This document shows positions 1 through 9,562 of a stretch of DNA of 16,734 nt, piece by piece. The stretch's first letter is position 1. Every line of letters starts with the position of its first letter. Source of the DNA: Auxenochlorella pyrenoidosa (lineage: Eukaryota; Chlorophyta; Trebouxiophyceae; Chlorellales; Chlorellaceae); contig KQ482074.1 in assembly GCA_001430745.1 (NCBI GenBank), positions 202,921-219,654 on the forward strand. The letters are read 5' to 3'. The position numbers and the translations under genes were made by a program. The notes under the pieces are model-generated. The model saw only the letters and a program-made list of their open reading frames with translations, made no database searches and was not told the origin of the DNA.

Positions 1-576
1 CCCCAGTCCACCGCCACCCAGCCCCAGCCCGCCGCCACCCAGCCCCAGCCCACCGCCACCCAGCCCCAGCCCGCCGCCACCTCCAAGGCCCTCGCCACCA
101 CCACCTCCCCGACCCTCACCACCCCCGCCGCCACGTCCCTCGCCGCCCCCGCCCCCAAAACCGCATCCTCCGCCCCCGCCCAGCCCCCTGCCCAAGACCC
201 GGCCCCCGCACCCTCGGCGCCGCTCTCCGCCGCGAAGCCCACGCCCGCCCCTAGCCCCTGCACGACCGGTAAGCTGCTTGGGCCATGCATGTGCTTGTGC
301 TGCTTCCTTTGACTGATGAGGATTCATACAAGCTCTTGTTCTCCTGGCAAGCTCACTTGTTTGCCCACGCGGCCCTTGCAGACCTGTCGCAAGCAACATG
401 CCCTCTGCGCGCGCTCGGCCGACTGTTGCCCCCGCCTCGTGTGCAAGCCCCTGCTCTTTGGCCGCGGCGGCTCCTGCCAGCTTTGCCGCGCCATCGGCCA
501 GACCTGCTCGGCGATCAACTTGTGCTGCCCGCTGCTACAGTGCCAGCGCAACGGGGCGCGCTCTGTGTGCCGCACG
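1..576 (+). CDS. Proline-rich (HRGP-like) protein with two tandem cystine-knot-like modules, 5' partial
   Basis: The coding exons I support are 2-268 and 382-576; the gene runs off the left edge. In the frame starting at base 2, exon 1 reads as SPPPP and SPSPPPP repeats, then PPPPPRPS repeats, then a basic Arg/Pro stretch. This is the composition of hydroxyproline-rich, O-glycosylated algal wall proteins. The exon ends at CCG/GTAAGC in phase 0, and the acceptor CTTGCAG/ACC at 381/382 keeps phase 0, so the two parts join in frame. Exon 2 encodes 65 residues with 12 Cys as two copies of C-x6-C-x5-CC-x4-C-x8-10-C, the cysteine spacing of inhibitor-cystine-knot (knottin) domains. I infer a secreted wall or extracellular-matrix protein; the function is unknown. 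The 3' end is unsure. A good donor (ACG/GTAAGG, 576/577) suggests another exon, perhaps 810-917 (TGA at 915-917) or one starting at 775. If the donor is not used, the frame stops at TGA 619-621. Confidence 0.7.
17..79 (+). repeat. Three 21-nt tandem repeats encoding Pro/Ser repeats
   Basis: Units 17-37, 38-58 and 59-79 read CCCAGCCCCAGCCC(G/A)CCGCCA, with a partial unit before them at 2-16. The units differ at one base. Each encodes PSPSPPP, so the repeat is in frame and lengthens the proline-rich stalk by seven residues per copy. Such tracts are prone to length variation by slippage. Confidence 0.9.
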
Positions 577-917
577 GTAAGGTCTAGTGTTCTGTGTGAT
601 ATAGCAGCAGCAGGGGCATGACAGCAAAGGGGTGTGACAATGCGCAACCATGCAGCTGTGGTGTGAACACAACGTTGCAAATGGGTGATGAGGCGGGGCC
701 TTTGGCACTGCTCGATTGTCGTGGTTTATGAGCAAACGTGCGAGACATTTGTGTCACTTGCTGTGCAATCGCAGCCCGCTAACCAGTCGTTGCACTCCCG
801 TGTGTGCAGCCTGCTTCCAGGCGCGGCCTACAAGGCGACATGGGCGGAGAGGCTGGCGGCTTTCCAGCTGGACAGCTGGGCGATAAGATGTCCCCGCTAC
901 TGCCGCGGCGCACCTGA

Positions 918-2293
918 GGGGGCGAGCCTTCAAGAAATGCAACAGCCCCCCCTGCCGTACAGATTTCAAATCGCTCAGCGTCGTGAAAGCAGTGACGGTT
1001 TGTGTTGCACCCACCCAAAAACAATGCAAGTCACACCTGCTGTGGCGCCATCAGTTTCTCCAGTATCAAGTCCGCTCCTTCAGCATCTAGACCTTCTGCC
1101 TCCAGTAAACCCCCAGTTTTATTGTGTATGCATTGCCCCCTGCAAGTCCTTCGGCCACTGGGTGTCACTTTGAACCAGTGAACCATCTTTCTGCCCTCAC
1201 CCGCTTGCACCGGCCGCAGAGGCACGGGTCTTGTACACGGCCCGAGGGCAGGTACCGCCGGCAGATCGGGTTGCTTTCAGACACTTTATTAGGCCTCTTG
1301 TGCATTGCTTAAATTGGTTTAGACTGTTCGTCAGACCCCCCATGTAAGGCGACCTGCGCTGTAGGCAGCAGCCCAAATAAGCAGTGCATAGCATGCACAC
1401 CGTCCGACGTGGGCATAGAGCAAGCTCTGGGTGCCTAATGGCAAGCCAAACCGCCAACTGCACGCCCCCATGTACTGGGCGGAAGAGGTGGGCCCAGCTG
1501 GTATGTTCGCCAGGGACGACACACCCAGCTCGTCGCCCCTGAGATCGCCGCTCTTCATGCACATCCATCCCTCCTGCCCTGCTGCAGTTTGCGCAAGCGC
1601 AGCACCAGTCACTGCGGCTGGGCACCTGCAGACAACAGGGAGGCAGGATAGCGGTGATGGAACTTCCTCATTGGTGACAAAACAAACACAGCCTGAAGCC
1701 ACGCCAGGCTGCAGTCAGCTGGGTGCAGCCTGACTCGCAGTGGCGGCAGGTGCAGTGTCTGGCGCTCATTTGCAGCGGATGCTGGCAGCAGGGCGCCGAG
1801 TAACGCCCACGGCAGCCTGGAAAGCATAGCTGTGCCTGCAGCAAAATCAGGGGCGCACGCAGCCCATGCACGCAGACGGCCCGGCTCAGCATGCAGGCCT
1901 GCTATGCACGCAGACGCCCCGCCAAGGGCGGGCGCAGCCTCAGTGGCTGATACCGCCGCGCATCGCTGCGCTGCCAATATGAACATTCACTATGGCGCTC
2001 AGAGTGCGGGGAGCGGCCAGCGGGGACCAGGGCGACCGGAGGTTTGAACCCCGCTGGTGGGGCGCGAGTTGAGCCACGTTCTCCAGTGCGTCGGCTTTTC
2101 AGGTACTACGGAGCTACCATTGAGCGCGTGTAGGAGTTGATGGACGAGGCGGGGAAGGAAGGCAAGAGGAAGTTGCAACAACACGCAGCTGGCAAGATCG
2201 ATTGCTCCAGCCCTCTTTAATGCCCAATTCACCCGCCCCTCGCCAGTTATCACGATCTCCAGTCTCCCTTCCTGCCTCTGCCTCCCGCCAAAC
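918..2293. other. Intergenic stretch without a recognised gene
   Basis: I find no exon chain here that matches a known family on either strand. The open frames on both strands give low-complexity Ala/Arg/Cys-rich translations with no domain, signal peptide or paired splice sites I trust. The left part is probably 3' UTR or last exon of the proline-rich gene, and the right part the promoter and 5' UTR of the deacetylase. A 13-nt direct repeat (ATGCACGCAGACG) occurs at 1866-1878 and 1904-1916 around the short palindrome GCAGGCCTGC. A tRNA-like T-arm lies on the minus strand at 2037-2053. Confidence 0.5.
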
Positions 2294-4767
2294 ATGGGTG
2301 GCCTCGCCTGTCGGTGTCTGCCGCTGCTGGCGGCGCTGCTCTTTGCTGCCGTGTTGGCAGGTGCGGTTGTTGCTGCTTCCAGACATGCTGCTGCTACCCC
2401 ATGCTGCACTCGCGCCCCTGCATAGCAACTGCTGGGCCCACAACCACAGCACTCTCACAGGCTGTGCTGCCCGGCCCCTTGCACCCCTGGCAGGTGTGCG
2501 CGCCCAGGACGTTCCGGGAGGCCTGGCCCCAAGCGACACGCCTCAGTTCATACTCGTGACCCACGATGATGCGGTGAACAGCAAGGCCAGTGAGGCTGTG
2601 TCAGCGATGCTGGGCAGCCGGCAGTCGGCTGACGGCTGCAAGGCAGTCGCCACATTCTTCATGCAGTCTGATGGCACCGGTGAGCAGGGCCGCCTGCACA
2701 CCAGGAGGGAGGGCCAGGGGCCAGGGGCCAGCGGACAGATTAGGTCTCCAGCTTTGCTGGTCTTGCTGTGGCGATCGAGCCTGCTGTGGCTGCCCACCAC
2801 GCAACCCCCCTTCTCTCACCCTGCTCACAGCCCCCCTGCGACCCTTCCCTCTCGCTGTGCTTGTCCTGTAGATTGTGCGCTGCTCAATTCGCTGTACGAC
2901 GCCGGCCATGAGATTGCCGACCACACTATCACGCACCCGCATGTGAGCGCTGCCTTACCAGCCGCGGCCGTGCTGCCCACGGTTGCTGCCCCGCATGAAA
3001 CCTCCCTCGGATCAGCTGCTGCACCAATGGGTCCGTCATGCACGCCCTCCCTCCTCCAACCCCCGACCCCCGCCGCCGTCCCCCCTCCCAACCCGCCCCT
3101 GCACAGATGTTCACCTACACCGCCGAACAGATCCAGCAGGAGCTGCTGGGCGCGCGTGACGCCATCGCGGCCTGCGGCATCCCCGCCGATCAGGTGGTGG
3201 GCGCCCGCATGCCCTACCTGGAGGCCACCCCCGCCATGCGCCAGGTGCTGTCCGACGCCGGCTTTGCGTACGACTCCACGGTCATCGAGCCGCAGTCCGG
3301 CTCGCTCTCCCAGGGCGCCAGCGGCCGCGTCTGGCCCTACTCCCTCGCCAACGGCTTCCCAGCGGGCATCAACTGCCAGTGGTGAGGGCCCAGGCACGTG
3401 CCTGCCAGGCTGGCTTGCTCTGCACCCTTTTGCTGTGCTGCTAGTGCCTCGCTGCCTGCCCTGCCTGCAAGCCAGCCTGCCCAGAGACCGTGCATTCGCC
3501 TTCAGGGCAAACACCAGCCTCGCCCCCACCCGCTTCTCTGCTCCGGGCAGGGCCACAAACCAGACGTGCAATGGCGCGGGCGAGAGCTACCCGTCGCTGT
3601 GGGAGGTGCCGGTGTGGGTGCTGGAGCAGGGTGGCTCCCAGTACAGCATGGACTATGCGGACGACGGCGCCGTCGACCTGTACGACCTGCTCAAGGCCAG
3701 CTTCGATGCATCCTACGCCGGCAACCGCGCCCCCCTGCCCATCTTCGTCCACTCTGTGACGGCTTGGTACGACGGCCCTGACGGCCGCGCTGCGGCGGTC
3801 GCCAGGTTCCTGGGTGAGCGCTCGACAAGCTTGCACGGGAGTGGGAGCGGAGGAGGTAGAGGCGGGGATGAGTGGCTGTGTGAATGTGGCCAGGCGGCAT
3901 GCAGTCTGCAGCTTGGCTTGCAATGCAGTTGATGGCTTGCCTGCAGAATTTCTTGGGACTGAGAGCTGAACAGCTGGGGTGTGCAGCCCACTCAAGGCCA
4001 TCCCTCACCGCAGACCGGCACAGACAGCGTCACTGCACTGCCTGTGCCTCGCAGATTACGCGCTGGCACAGCCCAACGTGTACGCGGTGACCGTGAAGCA
4101 AATGCTGGCGTGGGTGCAGAACCCGGTGCCCGCCTCGGAGGTAGCTCAAATGCTGGGCTGCGGCGGCGGCCCCGGCAGCAGCCCCGCCTCTCCCTCTCCC
4201 TCGCCCGCCGCAAGCCCCTCGCCCGATTTCTCTCCGTCGCCCGACCCGAGTCCCTCGCCTGATTTCTCTCCTTCGCCTGACCTGAGCCCCTCGCCTGACC
4301 TCTGCACCGTTCCCATGCCCGATGGCAGCACCCTGAGCGACGTGGCCGCGGTGAGCATGCCAGGCACGGGCTAGCAGGCCCAAGAGGCAACCCGGCATGC
4401 GCACAGCAGCTTTCAAGAGGCATGTGCTTGCTTTGCAAGCGCCGGGCGTGCTGGCAAGATGTGCCAAAAGGCTCAACCCTCCTCACCAAGCCAGCAGCCT
4501 TGCCCCCCCACCCCTCCGAGCAGGACGCGGGCCTCACTCTGGACGAGCTACTTGAGCTCAACCCCCAGATCGCCGACCCAGACATGGTCGACGCCGGTGA
4601 GCAGGGGCATGGAGCTTGGAACTGCAGAGTTTGCAGCCGTTGTTGGGCAGGCCTGTGAGCGCTCTGTGTGCCAGCAGACACAGCTCGCGCGGGCTCCCCG
4701 TGCCACCTGCCCAACCATGCAAGCTTGCTTCTGCTCCCCTGCAGGCTTCGCCATTATCATCTGCTGA
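2294..4767 (+). CDS. Secreted chitin/polysaccharide deacetylase with C-terminal LysM
   Basis: Eight exons: 2294-2360, 2494-2679, 2872-2942, 3107-3381, 3551-3813, 4055-4350, 4524-4596, 4745-4767; phases agree at every junction, giving 417 aa. The start lies in the context AAACATGG and opens a signal peptide (MGGLACRCLPLLAALLFAAV, about residues 1-23 or 1-26). The NodB domain spans about 40-290: VTHDDAVN (catalytic D47 and metal-ligand D48 expected), H102-T-I-T-H106 (metal His pair), R142-M-P-Y, W184, and IFVH267S as the expected catalytic His. The order and spacing resemble eukaryotic chitin deacetylases that carry the FDDAVN form of motif 1. A linker of SPSP/SPSPD repeats (about 330-369) leads to a LysM module (371-417) with the hallmarks STLSDVA, LTLDELLELNPQI and a closing Cys before TGA. 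The predicted role is removal of acetyl groups from chitin in the wall, with LysM holding the GlcNAc polymer. Chlorella walls are known to contain glucosamine polymers. The substrate is not proven by the sequence. Confidence 0.88.
4198..4300 (+). repeat. Ser-Pro-Asp linker repeat between NodB and LysM domains
   Basis: Imperfect repeats of a short unit encode SPSPDFSPSPDPSPSPD-type sequence inside exon 6 of the deacetylase. The pattern is a flexible secreted linker, probably hydroxylated and O-glycosylated on Pro/Ser as in algal wall proteins (inference). It separates the catalytic domain from the sugar-binding module. Confidence 0.8.
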
Positions 4768-5375
4768 GCGCCGCATCCGGGGAGCTGCTCTTCTCGTGTC
4801 CGCAACCGCAGAGAGCTCAAGCCTCCTTGTGTGTCTTGTGTATACCCTCCCTCCCAATCTTTCCTCCTTCGAATCTTGCCTGCCCTCTCAATCATCAGTC
4901 CAACATCCGTGTGATACTGCCCTCAATTCTGCAAACTTCTCACAGACAGCAGGAGTGATCCCAGTTTCCGTTATTTCTCCCCTGTTGATGCATCTCCCTC
5001 TAGTCGAACTGCACTTATGCATGCTGAAGGGCCCGCCACTTTCCAATATTTGGCGTGCTAATAGGAATGCAATAGCGCACGTGAGCAGTGATGCAGGCAG
5101 GGCGCAAGGGGGCGGATAAGTGCTTGCGGGCACGAGCAGGCAGGTCGGCCACGGTGGCTGCTCCAGGCACCAGCTAATCCAGCTGTGTGCTCAAGCGTTG
5201 CCATGGAGGTTGTATAAACTGTTGAGGGATTAAGGATGTAGCCAATGAGTGAAAACCTGCTTGCGCAGGGAAACAGTGCGGAAAAAGGGATGCAGTGCAG
5301 CACACGATGGCTGGCAGCAGCGGCGGGACATGTGATCATTGGAACTGGCCGCAGCGGCAGGGGCAGCGGCAGCCC
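4768..5375. other. Convergent 3' intergenic region
   Basis: This stretch lies between the stop codons of the deacetylase (+) and the sterol isomerase (-) and should hold both 3' UTRs. It is clearly lower in GC than the coding parts, with pyrimidine-rich runs around 4840-4990. I find no coding exon. The TGTAA polyadenylation signal common in chlorophyte genes is absent in either orientation, so the poly(A) sites cannot be placed. Confidence 0.5.
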
Positions 5376-7434
5376 TCACTGCAGCCATGGAAGGCCGCCC
5401 TGCTGCTGGCCGCCGTCCTCAACAATGCCGCCCAGGCCGATGCGCCAGAAGTCGAGCAGGCACGTGACCAGCATGCCCGCTGCCAGCGCGTCCACAACGA
5501 CGCGCCACAGGGTGTAGGGCTTGGCCTGCACAGTTGGGGGGTTGCAGAGGGCAGAGCTATACGCGCCCGCTGGGAATTGTCTGCAGTGGTGGACATGGCT
5601 GGCTCTCTGCAGACCAGCCCCCGCTGGACAAGGGCAGGCAGCAAGCCCGGGGTGCCAGAGCGAGCAGCAAAGCGAGGAATGCCTGCCGTATAGTGCCAGG
5701 CCGTGTTCTCCCCTCTCCTCTCCATCCAAATGCACTGGGGATGCCCAGGAGCGACGGAAGGCAGCGCAGACAAGTGCAGGCCCATGAACCCTTGGGCCGC
5801 CCACACTCCACCCCACCCCCCAAGAACAGAAAGAAAGAGAGAGGGGAAACGAAACTGGCCACCCACCCGCGGCTGCTCGTCCATGCGGTAGAACATGGGG
5901 AAGGAGACGAAGAAGTAGATGGCGTAGAAGAGGGAGCCCACGCTGTACATGCGCGACCGGTCCTGCGGGGGGCCGCAGGGGTGGGGCCAGGGCAGTGGTG
6001 GCGCTGGTGGGCGTCGGTGTGTGCGCATCAGGCTTGTGATGCAGCTGCAGCACGCAGGGTCTGCTGGCGAGAGAACGGCTGCCGCGCGCAGGGCCAACGC
6101 ATCGCTGCAGAGCCGACCGGGCAGGGTGTGCGGTGGCGGCCCTGCCCTGGAGGGCCGGCCCCTGCATGCGTGCGCCCCAGGGAGGAGCACTGGGGAGGGT
6201 CCCTCGCATGGTTTTCTAGGGCCCCCCCACCTTGAAGGAGTAGTAGGGGAAGTGGGCGATGGTGAGGGTCTCGCCAAAGGCGGTGGCATAGGCCAGGACA
6301 AACACCAGCACGGCTTCGGCAGCTGCCTGCGGCGGGAGGCCAGGGGGCCGAGCGGCCAGCAGCCAGGGTGGGCGGCACGCAAGCGTGCGGCACCCCGGCG
6401 GGGGCATGCGGCAGGCTTTAGAGCAGCAGGGCAGAGTGCAGGGGTTGTCTTGCCTGCACAGCAGCAGCCGCCCGCACGCGGCGGGCGAGGCGGGCGGGCG
6501 GCCCACCTGCGCGGTCGGCCCACGGGCCGCCAGCGCGTGGCGCACGCGTCGGATGAGCATGTTGGACAGGGCGTGGTAGAGGCAGAAGTAGGCGTGGGTC
6601 ATGAAGTACAGGGTGATGGGCACCTGCAGGCAGACAGGGGGGGGTGGGGGGTGGCGTCGCACGGAGGCGGCACGTCAGAAGAGGCAGGGCGGCAGCATGT
6701 GGGTAGGTGCGAAATATTCGTTGAGGAGGCTGAGGGGCAGCACATGCTTGCGAGGGTGCAGCGCAGGGTGCACGGTGCTGCAGCGGCTCGCCACCACCAG
6801 CTGAGCTGCTGGGCATGCCGACAAGTCGCGTGGCTTCCAGCAGCCAGCAGCGCAAGCCGCCCGGCGTGCAGCGCGGCGCGGCGGCAGCTTGCCTCGTTCA
6901 GGCGGTGCGCGGGGAAGGTGTAGGCGGCGCCCAGCAGGCGGTAGAAGTAGTGCGTCCAGAAGTAGTTGCCGATGAAGGAGAAGATGGCGATCCACAGGTT
7001 GGCCTTGACCCAGAAGCGCTGGGCCAGCGGCTTGCCACGCTCCGCGGCGGGTTGCAGCAGCGGCGGCAGCAGCACGCAGGGCAGCGCGGCAATCAGGCCC
7101 AGCGAGTCGTAGCCCCACGTGCCGAGTCGCTGCGCGGCAGGGGACGGGCGCAGGGAGGCCTGTCCGCTGGGAGCCCTGGTGCGGGGACTGGGGCAGCAAA
7201 AGAGGTGTTGAGCAGGTGCCGCTGAGCACGTTTGCCGGCATCCAGCCAGCGCACCTCGTAGATTTTGAAGGGAACCAGGATGCAGAGACACCACAGGATC
7301 CAGGTGGGGCTGTACAGCAGGAAGAAGAGCTCGGTCCAGCGCTTGCCGGGCGAGGGTGCGAGCCAGGGGCTCAGCCCACGACGGGAGGCGGCGGCAGTGG
7401 TGCCGCGCGTCTTGCCGGGGGTGGCCATCGCCAT
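5376..7434 (-). CDS. CPI1: Cycloeucalenol cycloisomerase (sterol biosynthesis)
   Basis: Six exons on the minus strand: 7434-7255, 7129-6893, 6623-6507, 6326-6231, 5962-5867, 5525-5376. All five introns are phase 0, giving 291 aa, close to the plant enzyme (about 280). Hallmarks match plant CPI1 throughout: WLAPSPGKRWTELFFLLYSP (24-43), FWVKANLWI (99-107), GNYFWTHYF (114-122), AYTFP, the FMTH...LYHALSN region in exon 3, HFPYYSF, DRSRMYSVGSLFYAIYFFVS (211-230), MFYRMDE and RVVVDALAAGMLVT. It is a multi-pass ER membrane protein that opens the 9,19-cyclopropane ring of cycloeucalenol to give obtusifoliol, a step needed only by organisms that make sterols through cycloartenol. I chose the ATG at 7434; another in-frame ATG lies two codons later (7428). 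The longer frame upstream has only GTG. Intron 2 uses a GC donor (AACGAG/GCAAGC), placed by the family alignment at LNE/VPITLYF. Confidence 0.95.
6624..6892 (-). other. GC-AG intron in CPI1 (intron 2)
   Basis: Read on the minus strand, the exon ends AACGAG and the intron starts GCAAGC; the acceptor is CTGCAG/GTGCCC. No GT donor near this point preserves frame and homology. The exon edges match the plant protein exactly (…RLNE then VPITLYF…), so the GC donor is well supported although there is no transcript. Confidence 0.8.
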
Positions 7435-7753
7435 CGCGCCTGCCACCGGTCCCTCGACGTCGTCAAGAAGGTGCTGTTCCCAATTGGACGCCGCGGGGCC
7501 TTGCAGGCGCGCCGCTTTGATTGGCTTCGTTCACGACCCGATGAACACAATGGAAGCTGCCTGAAGGCTCACCGATCGCTACCTGCAGCTGCTGCAATGC
7601 TGCCACAGCGCCAGCATCCAGCTGTCCTGATGCCAGCTGCACCCGCCTGCTGTGCTGTGGGCTGGGCTGCTGCCATAGCTCACGCGGCCCTGTCGTGAGC
7701 ATTTACCCATTCATCGTCGATCGAAATTCAGAAGACCCAACAGCCCTACAAGC
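7435..7753. promoter_or_regulatory. Divergent promoter region between CPI1 and SNARE gene 1
   Basis: About 320 bases separate the two divergent start codons, so both promoters must fit here unless 5' exons are missed. A palindromic CCAATTGG at 7480-7487 carries a CCAAT box on both strands, 46-53 bases from the CPI1 start. A second CCAAT (as ATTGG on +) lies at 7520-7524. CGACGTCG at 7455-7462 has the ACGT core bound by bZIP factors. I see no clear TATA box. Activity as a shared promoter is inference. Confidence 0.4.
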
Positions 7754-9562
7754 ATGCAAGCGCGCCGAAGGCCCCCAACGACAGCCAAGACGCGCGAGAA
7801 CGTGCCGCCGGTGGTCACGCTGCATGCCAGCGCCAGCTGCAAGGACTTCTATGCCAGTGACGCCGAGCGCCGGCTGGTGCAGCAGGCCACGGCAACGCAC
7901 CGAGACACCACCGCAGCCGCTGAGAGAGCCCTGAAGGTAAGCAAGCTGGGCTCAGACGGTTCGCTCACTCAACTCCGATCCTGGGCCGGCCCAGGGGAAC
8001 GGCCGCAGTGGGCTGGCAGCGAATGCAGGCCAGCTGGCGCCGGCGCCTAGGCGCGCCTCACGAGCTCACCCAGGAACGTACGCCGCTGCTGCACTGCGCA
8101 GGTGGCCACAGACACGGTGCAGGTGGGGCAACACACCCTGGATGCCCTGTACCACCAGGGTCAGCAGCTGGACCGCGCGGCGCATGGCGTAGAGCAGGTG
8201 GGCAGCGTGTGGGTGTGGGACGGGTATCCCGCCGGTCAGAATGGTGGTGCCCTCGTGTGAGCTTCTGCTGCCTGCCGCTGGCCGCAGAAGATTGCCAAAC
8301 ACCAGAATTGTAATTTGTGCTGGATGGCGCCCGGCCGCAATGCCCAGAACTTGCAGGCCCTCGTGCGCCCACCCACCCCACACCCCCTCCTTTCCTTCTT
8401 GGCACGCAGATTGACGAGGAGGTGAAGCACGCCAGCCGCATCCTGCAGTTCATGAGCCGATGCTTCTGCTGCCGCAGCGACAGCCGGGACCCCGACCGAG
8501 ATGGGGAGAGCCGCCGGCGCAGCCTGGTGCAGCAGTGAGTGTTGCGAGCGACGGGGGTTGTGGCATTCAGCTCGCAGCAGGCGCCGCAGAGGATCTGCAG
8601 CCCGGCCCAGTGGTGCAGGAGCTGCTTAAGCTCGACTGCTGATGTGCAATGGCCACGCATCAGGGCCGCAGCATCTGGCAGGGAGCCCCCCCAACCCCCC
8701 ATCCCAGGGATGCGCCCCTCACGCCGAACCCGCTGCCCTGTCTGCCCGCAGGCAGCAGATGGCGGGCGTGCTAGCGGCCCAGGACTCCGCCGACACCTAC
8801 GCCGAGAAGCGCAGGGTTGTGGGCGAGGCGGTTGTGCAGGCTGGCGCGAGGGCCGAGCTGTTCCGCACCGACACGCTCATCCCTGCTGGGCGCGCCGGGC
8901 CGGGCGGCGCAGGCGCGGGTGCAGCAGTGGACGTAGGCCCCATCGGCCTGGGCCAGGGCCTGCACCCTGAGGACCGCGCTGAGCTGGCGCAGCAGACGGC
9001 GCGGCAGGAGGCGTGCTTGGACGAGATCGACTCGGCGGTGGGGGCGCTGCGGGCCATGGGCCTGGTGAGCTGCTGTCTAGAAGTCATGGTGTGCTTGCGC
9101 ATGGAGTACGACCCCATAGAGCAGGCATCAGGCACACTCGACCAGAGATGCTCTATGGGATCCATTGCCGGGGTGGGCGAGTGGGGCCTGGAGCTGCATC
9201 CAGCGAGCAGTGACTTACCTGCTGCTGGTTCACCCCTGCTGCTTGTGGGCATGCCCTGCCCCTGCCCTCGTGCCCTCCGCCTCGCTCACCTGCCGGCTGC
9301 CGCCATGCGCCTTCCCTCACAGGCCATGGGGGCGGAGCTGGAGGAGCAGCTGCCCAAGGTGCAGGCGCTGCAGGAGCGGACAGAAGACACGGGCACGGCA
9401 CTGCGGGAGGTGGCGGGCAGCGCGGCCAAGATGGCGGGCCGCGCGCCGCGGCGGCAGGCAGAGGGCGGCTGGCAGCAGGAACAGAGTGCGGCGGTCGCAG
9501 CCACCGCCCGGGCGCTGCAGGCCAGCGCGCCTGTCGCACGGCGCTACTATGGTGTGCGGTGA
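7754..9562 (+). CDS. SNAP-25-like Qbc-SNARE, tandem copy 1
   Basis: Exons 7754-7936, 8102-8197, 8410-8534, 8752-9064 and 9323-9562; introns are phase 0, 0, 2, 0, giving 318 aa. Residues about 48-110 form the first (Qb) SNARE motif, including TLDALYHQGQQLDRA with zero-layer Gln Q80, in register with SNAP-25 (TLVMLDEQGEQLDRV). Directly after it, RCFCC gives Cys 111, 113 and 114, the position of the palmitoylated cysteines of SNAP-25. A linker rich in Ala/Gly/Arg follows. The second (Qc) motif runs about 217-275, ACLDEIDSAVGALRAMGL joined to AMGAELEEQLPKVQAL, with zero-layer Q248; this matches SNAP-25 without a gap. There is no transmembrane segment. A 40-residue tail follows the second motif. 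The protein should join a syntaxin and a VAMP to drive vesicle fusion, probably at the plasma membrane. The start was chosen as the first ATG with A at -3. Confidence 0.85.

Noticed and set aside
1..268. Frame-1 reading of the first exon as an Ala/Thr/Gln/Pro-rich protein
   Set aside because: It ends in phase 1 and would not join exon 382-576 in frame. The frame from base 2 gives typical SPPPP repeats and joins in phase 0.
2037..2110. Complete tRNA gene on the minus strand
   Set aside because: Only the T-arm is convincing. I could not form an anticodon arm or a matched acceptor stem at the right spacing.
2825..3571. 248-aa Gly/Ala-rich minus-strand frame
   Set aside because: Antisense shadow of deacetylase exons 3-4 with no recognisable motif.
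2202..3932. 576-aa uninterrupted plus-strand frame across the deacetylase
   Set aside because: It reads through introns 2361-2493, 2680-2871 and others and goes out of frame across exon 4. The spliced model keeps signal peptide, NodB motifs and LysM in phase.
5336..6523. 395-aa minus-strand open frame over CPI1
   Set aside because: It includes one true exon (5 of CPI1) but otherwise reads introns and other exons in the wrong frame. The six-exon model matches the whole family length.
5534..6923. Long Gly/Arg/Ala-rich plus-strand frames over CPI1
   Set aside because: They are the complement of the CPI1 exons and introns and show no homology. CPI1 on the minus strand explains the conserved sequence.
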